Notes: generated by a model from the sequence alone, not told the origin. DNA of 64,000 bases from Anaerofilum hominis (GCF_014287275.1 NZ_JACONZ010000002.1:434001-498000), one strand, 5' to 3'. Numbered from the stretch's first letter, positions 1 to 7,980 are shown. Numbers and translations: made by a program.

Positions 1-176
1 ATGAGGGCGAGATCTGGATGGGAGATCAGGGCCGCAACCTGGCTGAGCATACTCTGGGCCTGTTGGAGGGAAAAAGCTACCCTCACGACTGGGCCGCGCT
101 CAACTTCCCCATCACCCGGGAGAATTTGTCCACCTACTATGACGATTACTATGCGGAGCTGAACGCTCAGGAGTGA
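1..176 (+). CDS. C-terminal end of a probable sugar ABC transporter substrate-binding protein (partial)
   Basis: This is the 3' end of a gene that begins outside the window. The frame that reads to the TGA at 174-176 gives about 57 residues, rich in Asp, Tyr and Glu near the end (a Tyr-Tyr-Asp-Asp-Tyr-Tyr stretch). The fragment alone does not identify a family. It lies 80 bp upstream of a ribose-type ABC ATPase and permease, the usual place for the periplasmic/lipoprotein binding protein of that transporter class, so that role is inferred from context only. Confidence 0.5.
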   Translation, partial: EGEIWMGDQGRNLAEHTLGLLEGKSYPHDWAALNFPITRENLSTYYDDYYAELNAQE

Positions 177-202
177 GCGGCAGACAATACTGAAGACGCG
201 AG

Positions 203-238
203 ACAGAGGGAAAGCGGATATATCCGCTTTCCCTCTGT
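203..238. repeat. Perfect 36-bp palindrome between transporter genes
   Basis: The two 18-base arms are fully complementary and meet at about 220/221. As RNA this would be a very stable hairpin. It has no T-tract after it (TAAAAAT follows), so it is not a classical intrinsic terminator. Its place between the binding-protein gene and the ATPase gene matches hairpins that protect the upstream mRNA or lower downstream expression in ABC sugar operons (malE-malF type); that role is inferred. Confidence 0.75.
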
Positions 239-256
239 AAAAATAGGAGGCTCATT

Positions 257-1741
257 GTGACAGACAAGACGATACTGAAGATCGAGGGACTCTCCAAGTA
301 TTATCCGGGTGTCAAGGCCATCGATCATCTGTCGATGGAGTTCAGAGAAGGAGAGGTCCATGCGCTGCTGGGTGAAAACGGCGCAGGCAAGTCCACCCTG
401 ATCAAATGCATCGCAGGCGCCATCCACCCGGATGAGGGGATCATAGAGATCAGTGGAGAAAAATTTACCTCCCTGACGCCCCAACAGGCAAAAGAAAAAG
501 GGGTCCAGGTCATCTATCAGGAATTTAATCTGGTGCCGCAGATGTCCTGTGCAGAGAATGTTTATCTGAATGAGCGCACCAGCGGCTTGATCGTGAATAC
601 CAAGGAGCGCTCTCAAAAAGCAAAAAAGATATTTGAGGACCTTGGAGTGGATGTGGACCCTGACAGGGAAGTGGGAAGCTATACGCCCGCGTATATGCAG
701 ATCGTCGAGATCGCCAAAGCGGTGAGCCGCAACGTGCGCATCCTGATCATGGATGAGCCCACGGCACCGCTGACTGTCAACGAGGTCGGGCTGCTGTTCC
801 GCATCGTAAAACAGCTCAAAGAGCAGGGCGTCACGATTATTTATATCTCACATCGCATTGAAGAGTTGTTTGAGATCGGTGACCGGGTATCTGTCATGCG
901 GGACGGCCAGTACGTAAAAACGTTGAATATAGGCGAGACAAACCGCAAGGAATTGGTGGATCTGATGGTGGGCCGGGAACTCACTGAAAGCTATCCCAGC
1001 CGCAAAGTGGACCTGGGGGAAGAGGTCCTTAGAGTCGAGAAGTTCACCGGTAATGGGGTCGAAGATATCAATTTCACTCTGCACAAAGGCGAGATATTGG
1101 GATTCGGCGGCCTGGTGGGTGCCGGCCGCACCGAACTGATGAATGTCATCTACGGGGCAAATAAGCTTGAGAGCGGCCAACTTTACCTGGAAGGGAAGCC
1201 TGTCCGCATCAAAGACACGGCCGACGCTCTGGCCCGAGGGATCGGCATGATCCCCGAAGATCGCAAGCGTACCGGCGTTTTTCTGCGCATGAGCATACGC
1301 TGGAACACCGTGATCTCCGCAATTAAACGCATCAGCCGGTTCGGGATCGTAAATCGGAAAAAAGAGCAGGAAATTGCAGATTATTACATTGAACGTCTGC
1401 GTATCCGCACCCCGTCCCCGGATCAGCTGGCGGGCAATCTGTCCGGCGGCAACCAGCAAAAGGTGGTGCTGGCGAAAACGATGGCGGCGAACACGCGCGT
1501 CATTATTTTTGACGAACCCACCAGAGGCGTGGATGTGGGGGCGAAACAGGAGATTTACCAATTGATGAACCAGCTGGTAGAAGAGGGGCACTCCATCCTG
1601 ATGGTCTCCTCTGATATGCCGGAACTGCTTGGTATGTCCGACCGGATCGTGGTGATCTGCGAGGGCAGGCAGGCCGGCATTGTGCCCAAAGAAGAGTTCA
1701 GCCAGGCGCATATCCTGGATCTTGCGTCCGGTACCAATTAG
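257..1741 (+). CDS. Sugar ABC transporter ATP-binding protein (RbsA/MglA type, two ABC domains)
   Basis: A 494-residue protein, the usual length for the double-domain ATPases that energise ribose/galactose-class importers. Domain 1 has Walker A GENGAGKST (about residue 39) and a Walker B region ending MDEPTAPL. Its signature region is weak, as usual for this family. Domain 2 has a degenerate Walker A (GGLVGAGRTE) and a canonical signature LSGGNQQK followed by FDEPTRGVD. The start is a GTG a few bases after AGGAGG. The permease follows after 16 bp, so the two are co-transcribed. It acts at the cytoplasmic face of the membrane. The sugar transported cannot be read from the sequence. Confidence 0.93.
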   Translation: MTDKTILKIEGLSKYYPGVKAIDHLSMEFREGEVHALLGENGAGKSTLIKCIAGAIHPDEGIIEISGEKFTSLTPQQAKEKGVQVIYQEFNLVPQMSCAENVYLNERTSGLIVNTKERSQKAKKIFEDLGVDVDPDREVGSYTPAYMQIVEIAKAVSRNVRILIMDEPTAPLTVNEVGLLFRIVKQLKEQGVTIIYISHRIEELFEIGDRVSVMRDGQYVKTLNIGETNRKELVDLMVGRELTESYPSRKVDLGEEVLRVEKFTGNGVEDINFTLHKGEILGFGGLVGAGRTELMNVIYGANKLESGQLYLEGKPVRIKDTADALARGIGMIPEDRKRTGVFLRMSIRWNTVISAIKRISRFGIVNRKKEQEIADYYIERLRIRTPSPDQLAGNLSGGNQQKVVLAKTMAANTRVIIFDEPTRGVDVGAKQEIYQLMNQLVEEGHSILMVSSDMPELLGMSDRIVVICEGRQAGIVPKEEFSQAHILDLASGTN

Positions 1742-1757
1742 AATGGAGTGAAATATC

Positions 1758-2708
1758 ATGGGCGATAAATTTTGGAAATTTTATAGAAAATTTGGCTCTT
1801 ATATTATTCTCGCAGCAGTTTTTCTATTCTTTGCACTCACACAAAAGGCCTTTTTGAAGCCGGCGAACCTGATGAACGTACTTCAGCAGGTGGCCATCTA
1901 TGGGATCGTGGCGACTGGCGTCACATTTGTCATGATCTCCGGCGGTACGGATCTGTCCGTAGGCGGGCAGGTAGCCTGTAACGGTCTGCTGATGGCGGCT
2001 ATGATGGTTTACTGGCATATCCCTGTGCCGGTGGCGATCCTGTTGGGGATCGTGGCCGGCATCGTCCTGGGCTGCATCAATGGGGCCATCGCGGCGGTGC
2101 TTCGTGTAACACCCTTTGTCATTACTTTGTGTACGATGCTGATCTTAAACGGAGTAGCTCTGGTGGTGACAAACGGATACCCTATCTATGATATGCCGGA
2201 AAGTTTCCTCTGGTTTGGCCAGGGGTGGATCGGGCCGATTCCGGTCTCGGTCATTGTTTTGGCGTTCGTCTGCCTGATAGGCTGGTTCGTGCTCTCAAAA
2301 ACTTATTTTGGTCGCAATGTCTATGCCCTTGGGGGGAACCAGGAAGCCGCCCGCCTGGCGGGCATCAACATCGTTAAGATGCGCATTATGGTCTATGGCC
2401 TCTGCGGGCTGTTCACAAGCATCGGCACCGTCGTCATGCTGGCGCGTACCAACAGCGCTACGGCAACCAGCGGAGGCAATTACCAGTTTGACTGCATGAC
2501 CGCGATTTGTCTTGGCGGTATTACGTTTGGCGGCGGTAATGGAAATATGATCAATACTTTTATCGGCGTACTGATCATTGGCATCCTGGCGAATGGACTG
2601 ATCCTGATGGGGGTCAATTCGAATATGCAGCAGGTCATCAAAGGCTTTTTGCTGTTGTTTGCCATCGCGATGGACGCCATACAAAAGCGCCGCGCGGCGG
2701 GCGATTAA
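1758..2708 (+). CDS. Sugar ABC transporter permease (RbsC/AraH family)
   Basis: A 316-residue, very hydrophobic protein with about eight to ten membrane segments and the family hallmark SGGTDLSVGG near residue 55 (the DLSVG motif of BPD_transp_2 permeases). A second conserved stretch, YALGGNQEAARLAGI, lies near residue 190 and is the loop that contacts the ATPase. The start ATG has a GGAGTG site upstream. With the preceding ATPase and the probable binding protein it makes a complete importer. Two hydrolase genes follow closely, suggesting that the imported compound is a carbohydrate or glycoside handled by them; this link is inference. Confidence 0.93.
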   Translation: MGDKFWKFYRKFGSYIILAAVFLFFALTQKAFLKPANLMNVLQQVAIYGIVATGVTFVMISGGTDLSVGGQVACNGLLMAAMMVYWHIPVPVAILLGIVAGIVLGCINGAIAAVLRVTPFVITLCTMLILNGVALVVTNGYPIYDMPESFLWFGQGWIGPIPVSVIVLAFVCLIGWFVLSKTYFGRNVYALGGNQEAARLAGINIVKMRIMVYGLCGLFTSIGTVVMLARTNSATATSGGNYQFDCMTAICLGGITFGGGNGNMINTFIGVLIIGILANGLILMGVNSNMQQVIKGFLLLFAIAMDAIQKRRAAGD

Positions 2709-2723
2709 GAGAAAGGACGAGCA

Positions 2724-3581
2724 ATGAGGGAAAACGGGCTGTTTTCCAGTCTGAAACTGGGAGACGGGGTATATCATACGCTGATGCCGGGTAAGACGCC
2801 GGGGCCGGGGCGGGTCTACAGTTCCTTGATCGTGGGCAGTAAACGGGCGCTTTTGATCGACACAGGGTACGGCATTGGAGATTACCGCACCTATATAGAA
2901 TCTCTTACCGACCGGCCTGTAACGGTGGTCAATACACACGGGCACATCGACCACGCCAGCGGGAACTGCCAGTTTGGCAAAGTATGGCTGAACCGAGAGG
3001 ATTGGGAACTGGCAAATTGGCACACCTCGCTGGAAATGCGGCGCAGCAGCGAGGGCAGCGCTGACTTTTGTGAACTTTTGCGAGATGGCCCCTGGGAAAA
3101 GCTGCCTTTGGAAGAAGGCGCGGTATTTGATCTGGGAGACCGGACAGTCACGGCGCATTGCTGTGCGGGACACACCCGCGGCAGTATGTCTTTTTTGGAC
3201 AGCAAGACGAGGTTCCTTTTCACAGGGGATAACATCACCCGCCGGGTGCTGTTGCTGGACTCCATCCACAGCACTACACTGCCCGAATTTTATCAGACCT
3301 TGCTGGACACTGAAAAGCTGGATTTTGAAAAAATTGTGGCGGCCCATGTACCTTACCTGATTCCGCGCAGCTGGCTGGGTAAGGTGAAAACGATAGTGAA
3401 AGCATTTGACCCCGCAAAGGGCAAACCGCCGATCTGTTTTTCCCTGCGTCTGCCGGGTATCCATCCGCTGGAATATACCGTGGGACGGGATTTTGACGAT
3501 CCGGAATACTGCGGTTTTGTTTTTGACGCAGAGCATCTCGAGGAATTTCTGGGTAAGAAAAACTTTTCTGATCCTTTGTAA
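2724..3581 (+). CDS. MBL-fold metallo-hydrolase
   Basis: A 285-residue protein of the metallo-beta-lactamase superfamily. The zinc-binding HxHxDH motif is present as HGHIDHASGN near residue 75. The downstream ligands are also visible: a His in CAGHTRGS, an Asp in FTGDN, and a late His in AAHVPY. It starts 15 bp after the permease with a GAAAGGA site, so it belongs to the transporter operon. Members include glyoxalase II-like, lactonase-like and other hydrolases, and the substrate cannot be assigned. With the esterase after it, it may process the compound brought in by the transporter. Confidence 0.85.
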   Translation: MRENGLFSSLKLGDGVYHTLMPGKTPGPGRVYSSLIVGSKRALLIDTGYGIGDYRTYIESLTDRPVTVVNTHGHIDHASGNCQFGKVWLNREDWELANWHTSLEMRRSSEGSADFCELLRDGPWEKLPLEEGAVFDLGDRTVTAHCCAGHTRGSMSFLDSKTRFLFTGDNITRRVLLLDSIHSTTLPEFYQTLLDTEKLDFEKIVAAHVPYLIPRSWLGKVKTIVKAFDPAKGKPPICFSLRLPGIHPLEYTVGRDFDDPEYCGFVFDAEHLEEFLGKKNFSDPL

Positions 3582-3601
3582 ACCGTAAAAAGGAGTTTAA
3601 T

Positions 3602-4408
3602 ATGGCGCTATTTGATATCAAATTGTTTTCTACGTCCCTTTTGACCAACACCGATGTACGGGTAGTGGTGCCTACCCCCGACGAACCGTTCCAGCCGGAC
3701 GATACCCCGTATTACCGCCCTGATAAGCGTTACCAGATACTTTATCTGCTGCACGGGGCGCATGGAGACTGCACGGTCTGGACGCGCAACACGGGCATTG
3801 AGCGGTATGCGCAGGAATACAAGTTAATGGTGGTAAGCGCTTCGGTCACGAACAGCTGTTATGTGGATATGGCACACGGAGGCAGATTTTTGACTTATAT
3901 GACAAAAGAACTGCCTGCCTTTATCAACGCCATGTTTCCTGTAAGTACCCGCAGAGAAGATACTTTTATCGCGGGTATGTCGATGGGAGGATACGGCGCG
4001 TTTCGCGTGGGTCTTGAGGCCCCGGAGCGGTTTTCCTGCGTCGCCAGTCTGTCTGGGGCGATCGATATGACCTCTGTATATCAAAAAGGAATCGAGGGAG
4101 CGCCGAATTCTATCCGCATGGAAGATGTGTTTGGGGAAGGAACCATTGCCGGAACAAAGAATGACAACCTGTGGCGCATCAGCGAACTGAAAAAGCAGGG
4201 AGCCCAATTACCGCGTTTTTACCAGTGCTGCGGAACAGAAGATTTTCTTTATGGCCAGAACCAAAAGGTGCGCAGAGAACTGGAAAAGCTGGGCGTTGAT
4301 CTGACCTACGACGAGGGGCCCGGCATTCATAACTGGGATTATTGGGATCCACAGATCCGAAAAGTCCTTCAGTGGCTTCCTCTGGCAGGTACCCTGGTGG
4401 ATGCTTGA
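3602..4408 (+). CDS. Alpha/beta-hydrolase esterase (EstA / S-formylglutathione hydrolase-like)
   Basis: A 268-residue protein of the esterase D/putative esterase family. The oxyanion region is LLHGAHGDCTVW, the nucleophile elbow is GMSMGGYG near residue 125, and the probable Asp and His of the triad are in GTEDFLYG and GIHNWDYW near the C-terminus. There is no signal peptide, so it is probably cytoplasmic. It is the last gene of the transporter operon, 20 bp after the MBL protein with an AAAAAGGAG site, and is followed by a strong terminator. Similar enzymes deacetylate or de-esterify plant-derived carbohydrates; that use here is inferred. Confidence 0.85.
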   Translation: MALFDIKLFSTSLLTNTDVRVVVPTPDEPFQPDDTPYYRPDKRYQILYLLHGAHGDCTVWTRNTGIERYAQEYKLMVVSASVTNSCYVDMAHGGRFLTYMTKELPAFINAMFPVSTRREDTFIAGMSMGGYGAFRVGLEAPERFSCVASLSGAIDMTSVYQKGIEGAPNSIRMEDVFGEGTIAGTKNDNLWRISELKKQGAQLPRFYQCCGTEDFLYGQNQKVRRELEKLGVDLTYDEGPGIHNWDYWDPQIRKVLQWLPLAGTLVDA

Positions 4409-4424
4409 AAACAAAAACGGAAAA

Positions 4425-4460
4425 CGAGCGGATCACAGTAAAATGGTCCGCTCGTTTTTT
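4425..4460 (+). terminator. Intrinsic terminator, probably bidirectional
   Basis: An 8-bp stem (CGAGCGGA / TCCGCTCG) is followed by TTTTTT on the plus strand and has an A-rich stretch on the other side. It sits between the convergent esterase and Lrp genes. Confidence 0.85.
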
Positions 4461-4470
4461 ATGCGCTGTT

Positions 4471-4899
4471 TTACAGCAGCTTCACGCTGGCTTCGGTGCT
4501 GGACAGGATGATCTGGGTGCTGGTCTGCCCGATTTTTTGGAAGCGGTTGATCAGGCGTTCCAGCGAGTCCATGTCCCGGGTGGCGACGCTGAGGATATAG
4601 CTGTAGTCCCCGGTAACATGATGGCACTGGAGCACGGAAGGCTGCTGGGCCACCATGTGAAGAAAATCCTCCCGCGCGGCGGGCGGCACCGAGAGGCTGA
4701 TCAGGGCGCGGATGCTGCGCCCCGCCCTGGCCAGGTCGATGACGGTGGTATACCCCTGGATAATGCCCTCCTGCTCCAGACGGCGGATGCGCTGGGACAC
4801 GGCCGGCGGGGTCAGCGCCACCTGCGCGGCGATCTCTTTGACGCTCATGCGGGCGTTTTGCTCCAACAGGGCCAAAATCTGCTTGTCCAGCATGTCCAC
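4471..4899 (-). CDS. Lrp/AsnC family transcriptional regulator
   Basis: A 142-residue protein with an N-terminal winged HTH (MSVKEIAAQVALTPPAVSQR, about residues 18-37) and a C-terminal RAM/AsnC effector domain with the typical HHVTGDYSYILSV strand around residues 90-102. The start chosen is a GTG at 4899, nine bases after GGGAGG; an internal ATG two codons later is the alternative. Such regulators form octamers and respond to amino acids or related metabolites. It is convergent with the sugar operon, and the gene it controls is not evident. A promoter on the opposite strand begins about 160 bp upstream. Confidence 0.92.
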   Translation of the reverse strand: MDMLDKQILALLEQNARMSVKEIAAQVALTPPAVSQRIRRLEQEGIIQGYTTVIDLARAGRSIRALISLSVPPAAREDFLHMVAQQPSVLQCHHVTGDYSYILSVATRDMDSLERLINRFQKIGQTSTQIILSSTEASVKLL

Positions 4900-5058
4900 G
4901 GCGACATTCCTCCCTCAAAAATTTTTGCAAAATAAAGTCGGCGAGCGGATAAAAAAGAAAATATTTTTAAAACAAAAACAAAAACGATTTCTTATTAATT
5001 ATATTAAATAAAAAACAAAATGTAAAGCACGAAAAGAAAAGCCAAACAGAAAAAAGAC
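4900..5058. other. AT-rich intergenic region upstream of the Lrp gene
   Basis: This stretch is dominated by A-rich plus-strand runs, in contrast to the GC-rich surroundings. It probably holds the minus-strand promoter of the Lrp gene and possible Lrp binding sites. No gene was recognised. Confidence 0.5.
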
Positions 5059-5086
5059 TTGACTTTTAGCTGTTTTTGGATATGAT
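5059..5086 (+). promoter_or_regulatory. Sigma-A type promoter with no gene downstream
   Basis: TTGACT (5059-5064), a 16-bp spacer and TATGAT (5081-5086). The predicted start is near 5093. The only thing downstream before a strong terminator is about 94 bp of non-coding sequence. Confidence 0.7.
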
Positions 5087-5092
5087 TAAAGC

Positions 5093-5186
5093 GTAGCAGA
5101 TAGATCACACAATCTATTGATACTTTCCCACCCCTCTATAAAAAAGAAAGACAGCCGCCATTCCCGGGCGGCTGTCTTTCTTTTTC
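5093..5186 (+). ncRNA. Candidate orphan small RNA of about 94 nt
   Basis: A good promoter ends 7 bp upstream, and a 19-bp perfect stem with a T-rich 3' arm ends the unit at about 5185. Between them lie a small hairpin (ATAGAT / ATCTAT, 5100-5117) and an unpaired C-rich stretch (TTTCCCACCCCTCT, 5124-5137). There is no ATG and no ORF. Short RNAs with single-stranded C-rich segments in Firmicutes (for example RsaE/RoxS) pair with Shine-Dalgarno regions. That this is such an RNA is inference; homology was not tested. Confidence 0.55.
5141..5185 (+). terminator. Strong intrinsic terminator of the small transcription unit
   Basis: Perfect 19-bp stem (arms 5141-5159 and 5167-5185) with a 7-base loop and a T-rich 3' arm. 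It could also stop minus-strand read-through from nagB, but nagB has its own terminator closer to its stop codon. Confidence 0.85.
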
Positions 5187-5293
5187 AAAACAGGGCTGCG
5201 GATCACACAGGGGGCCCGGACTTTCGGCTGCAGGCGCTGATCGGCCCGCCCAGCGCCCAAAAAAGACGGCGGAGGGACCCGTTTTGCCGCAGA

Positions 5294-5336
5294 CAAAAAG
5301 CCGGAGGACGGCGACCCCTGCCGCCGCCTCCGGCTT
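5294..5336 (-). terminator. Terminator of nagB
   Basis: Read on the minus strand, an AGCCGGAGG-type stem is followed by TTTTT, about 25 bp after the nagB stop codon. Confidence 0.8.
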
Positions 5337-5359
5337 ATCACAGCGCTGCCGGGCCGGTT

Positions 5360-6100
5360 TCAGCCCTGATAGCCCACGGCGTCGGCAAGCGCCCTGTCGA
5401 TGACGACGGTGGCGTTGGGGTGGAGCTTGAGCAAAGTGCTGGGGTTGCTGGTGGTGACCGCGTCCTCCATCACCAGCCCGCGGATCGCCTCCACCTTGGA
5501 AGCGCCCGTGGCCAGCAGCACCACGGACTTTGCGGCCATGATCCCCGCCATCCCCATCGTGATGGCCTTGGTGGGCACATCTTCGGGGCGGTCGAAAAAG
5601 CGGCTGTTGGCCTGGATGGTGCTGGGGGTCAGATCTTCCAGGTGAGAGGGGGCGATAAGGCGGTCGGGATTGGCCTCGTTGAACGCGATGTGCCCGTTTG
5701 CGCCGATGCCCAGCAGCTGCAGGTCAGGCGCGCCGCCCTCCAGCACTGCGGCGTCCAGCGCCCGGCAGTTCGCCTGCGGGTCGCCCAGGCCGCTGGCCAC
5801 ATATGTATTTTCTTTTTTGATGTTGATGTGGTCAAAGAGGTTGGTATCCATGAAATAGCGGTAGCTCTGGTCGTTGTCGGGCTGAAGTCCCCAGTATTCG
5901 TCCAGATTGACGGTGCGCACGGCGGAAAAATCTGCCCGCCCCTCTTTGCAGGCCTCGATCAGGGCGCGGTAGACCGGCACAGGGGTCCCCCCGGTGGCAA
6001 GGCCGAGCTTTGCGTCGGGTTTCGCGGCGATCAGCGCGCAGATCTGGTCAGCCACCCACGCGGCGGAGGCCTCATAACTTTCGGTGACGATTACATTCAT
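5360..6100 (-). CDS. nagB: Glucosamine-6-phosphate deaminase
   Basis: A 246-residue protein (family about 240-265) that converts glucosamine-6-phosphate to fructose-6-phosphate and ammonia in amino-sugar catabolism. Family motifs are LATGGTPVPVYRAL (about residue 37), the active-site VNLDEYWGL (near residue 70) and GIGANGHIAFNEANP (near residue 135). The start ATG at 6100 follows GTAGGAGC. A TACAAT box on the minus strand (6160-6155) is the likely -10. It is monocistronic here, with no nagA beside it in the window. Confidence 0.95.
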   Translation of the reverse strand: MNVIVTESYEASAAWVADQICALIAAKPDAKLGLATGGTPVPVYRALIEACKEGRADFSAVRTVNLDEYWGLQPDNDQSYRYFMDTNLFDHINIKKENTYVASGLGDPQANCRALDAAVLEGGAPDLQLLGIGANGHIAFNEANPDRLIAPSHLEDLTPSTIQANSRFFDRPEDVPTKAITMGMAGIMAAKSVVLLATGASKVEAIRGLVMEDAVTTSNPSTLLKLHPNATVVIDRALADAVGYQG

Positions 6101-6227
6101 GCTGCTCCTACACTCCTTTAAGCCCCGCGGAGAGGGCCATATTCACTTTAAAATATTGTACCGTATTTTGAGAAAAGTTCACAGGGGGAAAAGAGAACAT
6201 TTTTGTCGCCTGGACGGGCAGAGGAAC

Positions 6228-6300
6228 AAAAAAAGAAAAAACCGCCCCCAGCTTGTCCTTTTTTGGAGAAGAAAGGGGCGCAGGGGCGTCCGGGCGGTTA
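6228..6300 (-). terminator. Possible minus-strand terminator after the transposase fragment
   Basis: The 7-8 bp arms ACCGCCC and GGGCGGT enclose a long loop and are followed on the minus strand by a T-rich run (about 6229-6238). The long loop makes it weak. It overlaps the end of the truncated transposase frame. Confidence 0.35.
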
Positions 6301-6699
6301 TCTTCTGTTCAGCAGCCGTGCGGCGCGGGCGACCTCCCGCTCCGGGATGCGGCTGCGGAAAGCGGCCATGCTGCGCGTGGAGAAAGGGGGCGTTTCGGAA
6401 AACACGGGCAGCCCGATAAAGTACTGCAGATACGGGCTTTCGCGGATCAGCTCCACGGTTTGGCGGTCGGAGACACCCAGCGCGCGCTTGATGACCAGGC
6501 TGCCGAAAGCGCAGCGCACCGGGATAGCCTGCTTGCCACCCCGCCGGAAATGGGCGGCGTACTGCTCTTCCAGCGCGCGCCAGTCGATGCGGGCGGCAAG
6601 GCGCACCCAGCGGTTGTCGGGCCGCACCGCATCCCCCAGCGGGGACACGACGTCGTAGACTGAAAGCTGGTCCAGGGAATGCTGATACATTTTGCCCAC
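6298..6699 (-). pseudogene. Truncated transposase (N-terminal DUF772-type domain only)
   Basis: The 133 residues match the N-terminal domain of IS5/IS1182-type transposases. They carry the characteristic runs FGSLVIKRALGVSDRQTVEL and ESPYLQYFIGLPVF, then PFSTRSMAAFRSRIPE. Full-length relatives are roughly 400-500 residues, but this frame stops right after the N-terminal domain and no DDE catalytic domain follows. The start is ATG 6699 (or 6690, giving the usual M-Y beginning). It is best read as an insertion-sequence remnant. No terminal inverted repeats were identified. A domesticated short protein is possible but less likely. Confidence 0.75.
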
Positions 6700-7030
6700 A
6701 CCTTCCGCTGCTTATTTTAACGGATGTTCTCTTCGCCGCCGTGCCAGACAGCAGCAAAAGGGCCGGCCGGGGCCCTGGACAGCTGCTGCGGCAGCTTCTC
6801 CAGGGGATGATCCGGCAAAAAGACGGCGCCGCAGCATTTCAAGCGCATTTTCGGCGTGCACGGATAATTGCCGTCTCAATGGCTTTGCCCCGCCGCCGCG
6901 GTGCAGCCGGGCGGGTGGCTCCCCGCACGGCCTCCGCTTCGCTGCGGTCGCTTTTATTATAGCATAAAAAGGTGGCGAAAACCACTTGTCCTTCTGCAAA
7001 AGACAAACTTTCCGCAGGGGAAAGGTCTGT
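6700..7030. other. Intergenic region without a recognisable gene
   Basis: This region lies upstream of the transposase remnant and the VOC gene. It is GC-rich with no convincing ORF. A minus-strand TATAAT (6961-6956) preceded by TGC could be a promoter reading toward the transposase remnant. Nothing else was recognised. Confidence 0.4.
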
Positions 7031-7032
7031 GC

Positions 7033-7038
7033 TATAAT
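7033..7038 (+). promoter_or_regulatory. Extended -10 promoter of the VOC gene
   Basis: TGCTATAAT ends at 7038, about 75 bp upstream of the start codon. The -35 match is poor (TTCCGC), consistent with an extended -10 promoter. Confidence 0.6.
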
Positions 7039-7113
7039 GGGCGGGAACAGGCTCACGCAAGAGGCGTTCCCCGGCGGCGAGAGCCGGCTGCGGGAAGAAA
7101 GAGGGAGTGTTTT

Positions 7114-7494
7114 ATGAGTTTAAAAGCGGTGCACCACGTGGCGATCCTGGTGAAAGATTATCAGAAGAGCCGTCATTTTTATGTGGACCTGCTGGGATTT
7201 GCGGTGATACGGGAGAATTACCGCCCCCAGCGCGGCGACTGGAAGCTGGACCTTGTCGTGGGGGAACTGGAACTGGAGATCTTCAGCGCCCCGCAGGCGC
7301 CGGCCCGCCCCACCCGGCCGGAGGCGCTGGGGCTGCGTCATCTCGCTTTCCGGGTGGAAAGCGTGGAGCAGGAAGCAGCCGCCCTGAATGCCATGGGGAT
7401 CGCCACCGAGCCGGTGCGGATCGACGAGTTTTCCGGCAAGCCCTTTACCTTTTTCTTCGACCCGGACGGCCTGCCGCTGGAACTGCATGAGTGA
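7114..7494 (+). CDS. VOC-family (glyoxalase/dioxygenase-like) metalloprotein, YaeR-like
   Basis: A 126-residue protein with two beta-alpha-beta-beta-beta modules of the vicinal oxygen chelate fold. Likely metal ligands are the His in VHHVAIL (about residue 8), Glu in LELEIF, His in LRHLAF and Glu in LPLELHE at the C-terminus. Length and pattern are close to YaeR/GloA2-type proteins. The ATG at 7114 was chosen over upstream in-frame positions because it has GAGGGAG at the right distance and the VOC fold begins immediately after it. It stands alone. Its substrate is unknown. Confidence 0.85.
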   Translation: MSLKAVHHVAILVKDYQKSRHFYVDLLGFAVIRENYRPQRGDWKLDLVVGELELEIFSAPQAPARPTRPEALGLRHLAFRVESVEQEAAALNAMGIATEPVRIDEFSGKPFTFFFDPDGLPLELHE

Positions 7495-7604
7495 ACGGAA
7501 AGGAGCAGCGCCGCGCGGTCTGCGGCGTATCGCGGCAACGTGCCGCGGGGCTGCGCGTTTTCCGGCCGGCGATTTGTGCGGCAGCGGACGGCAAAAAATC
7601 TTCC

Positions 7605-7652
7605 AACAAAAACAGCGGCAGACCGCGCAGGGCCTGCCGCTGTCTTTGTTTT
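7605..7652 (+). terminator. Terminator of the VOC gene
   Basis: A 10-bp stem (ACAGCGGCAG / CTGCCGCTGT) is flanked by A-rich and T-rich tracts, with TTTGTTTT after it. Confidence 0.8.
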
Positions 7653-7872
7653 ATCGGCGAAAAAGGCTTTCCGTCTTGCCGGGCCGGATGAAAGCGTTTT
7701 CGCATCCTATATCGAACGAGGAGGGGAACACAGAGATAAACCTGCCGCGGCCAAAGGCTTTGCCCCGCACCGAAAGCGCCTGTCTGCGGGCAGGCGGTCT
7801 CCTCCTGCCGGATGTCATCAAAAGGAAAAAACAGGGATAGGGAGAAACCGGATCCGGACAAGGAAACAAGAG

Positions 7873-7980
7873 TCGAGCCATACGATTTTGGCGCAGCACA
7901 GGTTCAAACATGCGGGGTGATCCATACAGGATCGCGTTTTTGGTTTTCGCCTACGCTGCATCCAAAATCGTGGGGTTCGA
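7873..7980. mobile_element. MITE-like 108-bp element with 26-bp imperfect terminal inverted repeats
   Basis: The left end (from TCGAGCC) and right end (to GGTTCGA) are imperfect inverted repeats of about 26 bp sharing ACGATTTTGG and GCAGC cores. The 108-bp span has no coding capacity. It could be a miniature transposable element or a REP-like palindromic unit. No target-site duplication is evident. Confidence 0.5.

Noticed and set aside
848..1759. Antisense frame of 303 residues in the ABC ATPase gene, and similar long antisense frames in secA, pckG, acs-like regions and the M20 genes
   Set aside because: These are codon-bias shadows of real GC-rich genes on the other strand.
7971..7980. GGTTCGA, looked at as a T-loop of a tRNA gene
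   Set aside because: No acceptor, D or anticodon stems fit around it. It is the end of the inverted-repeat element.
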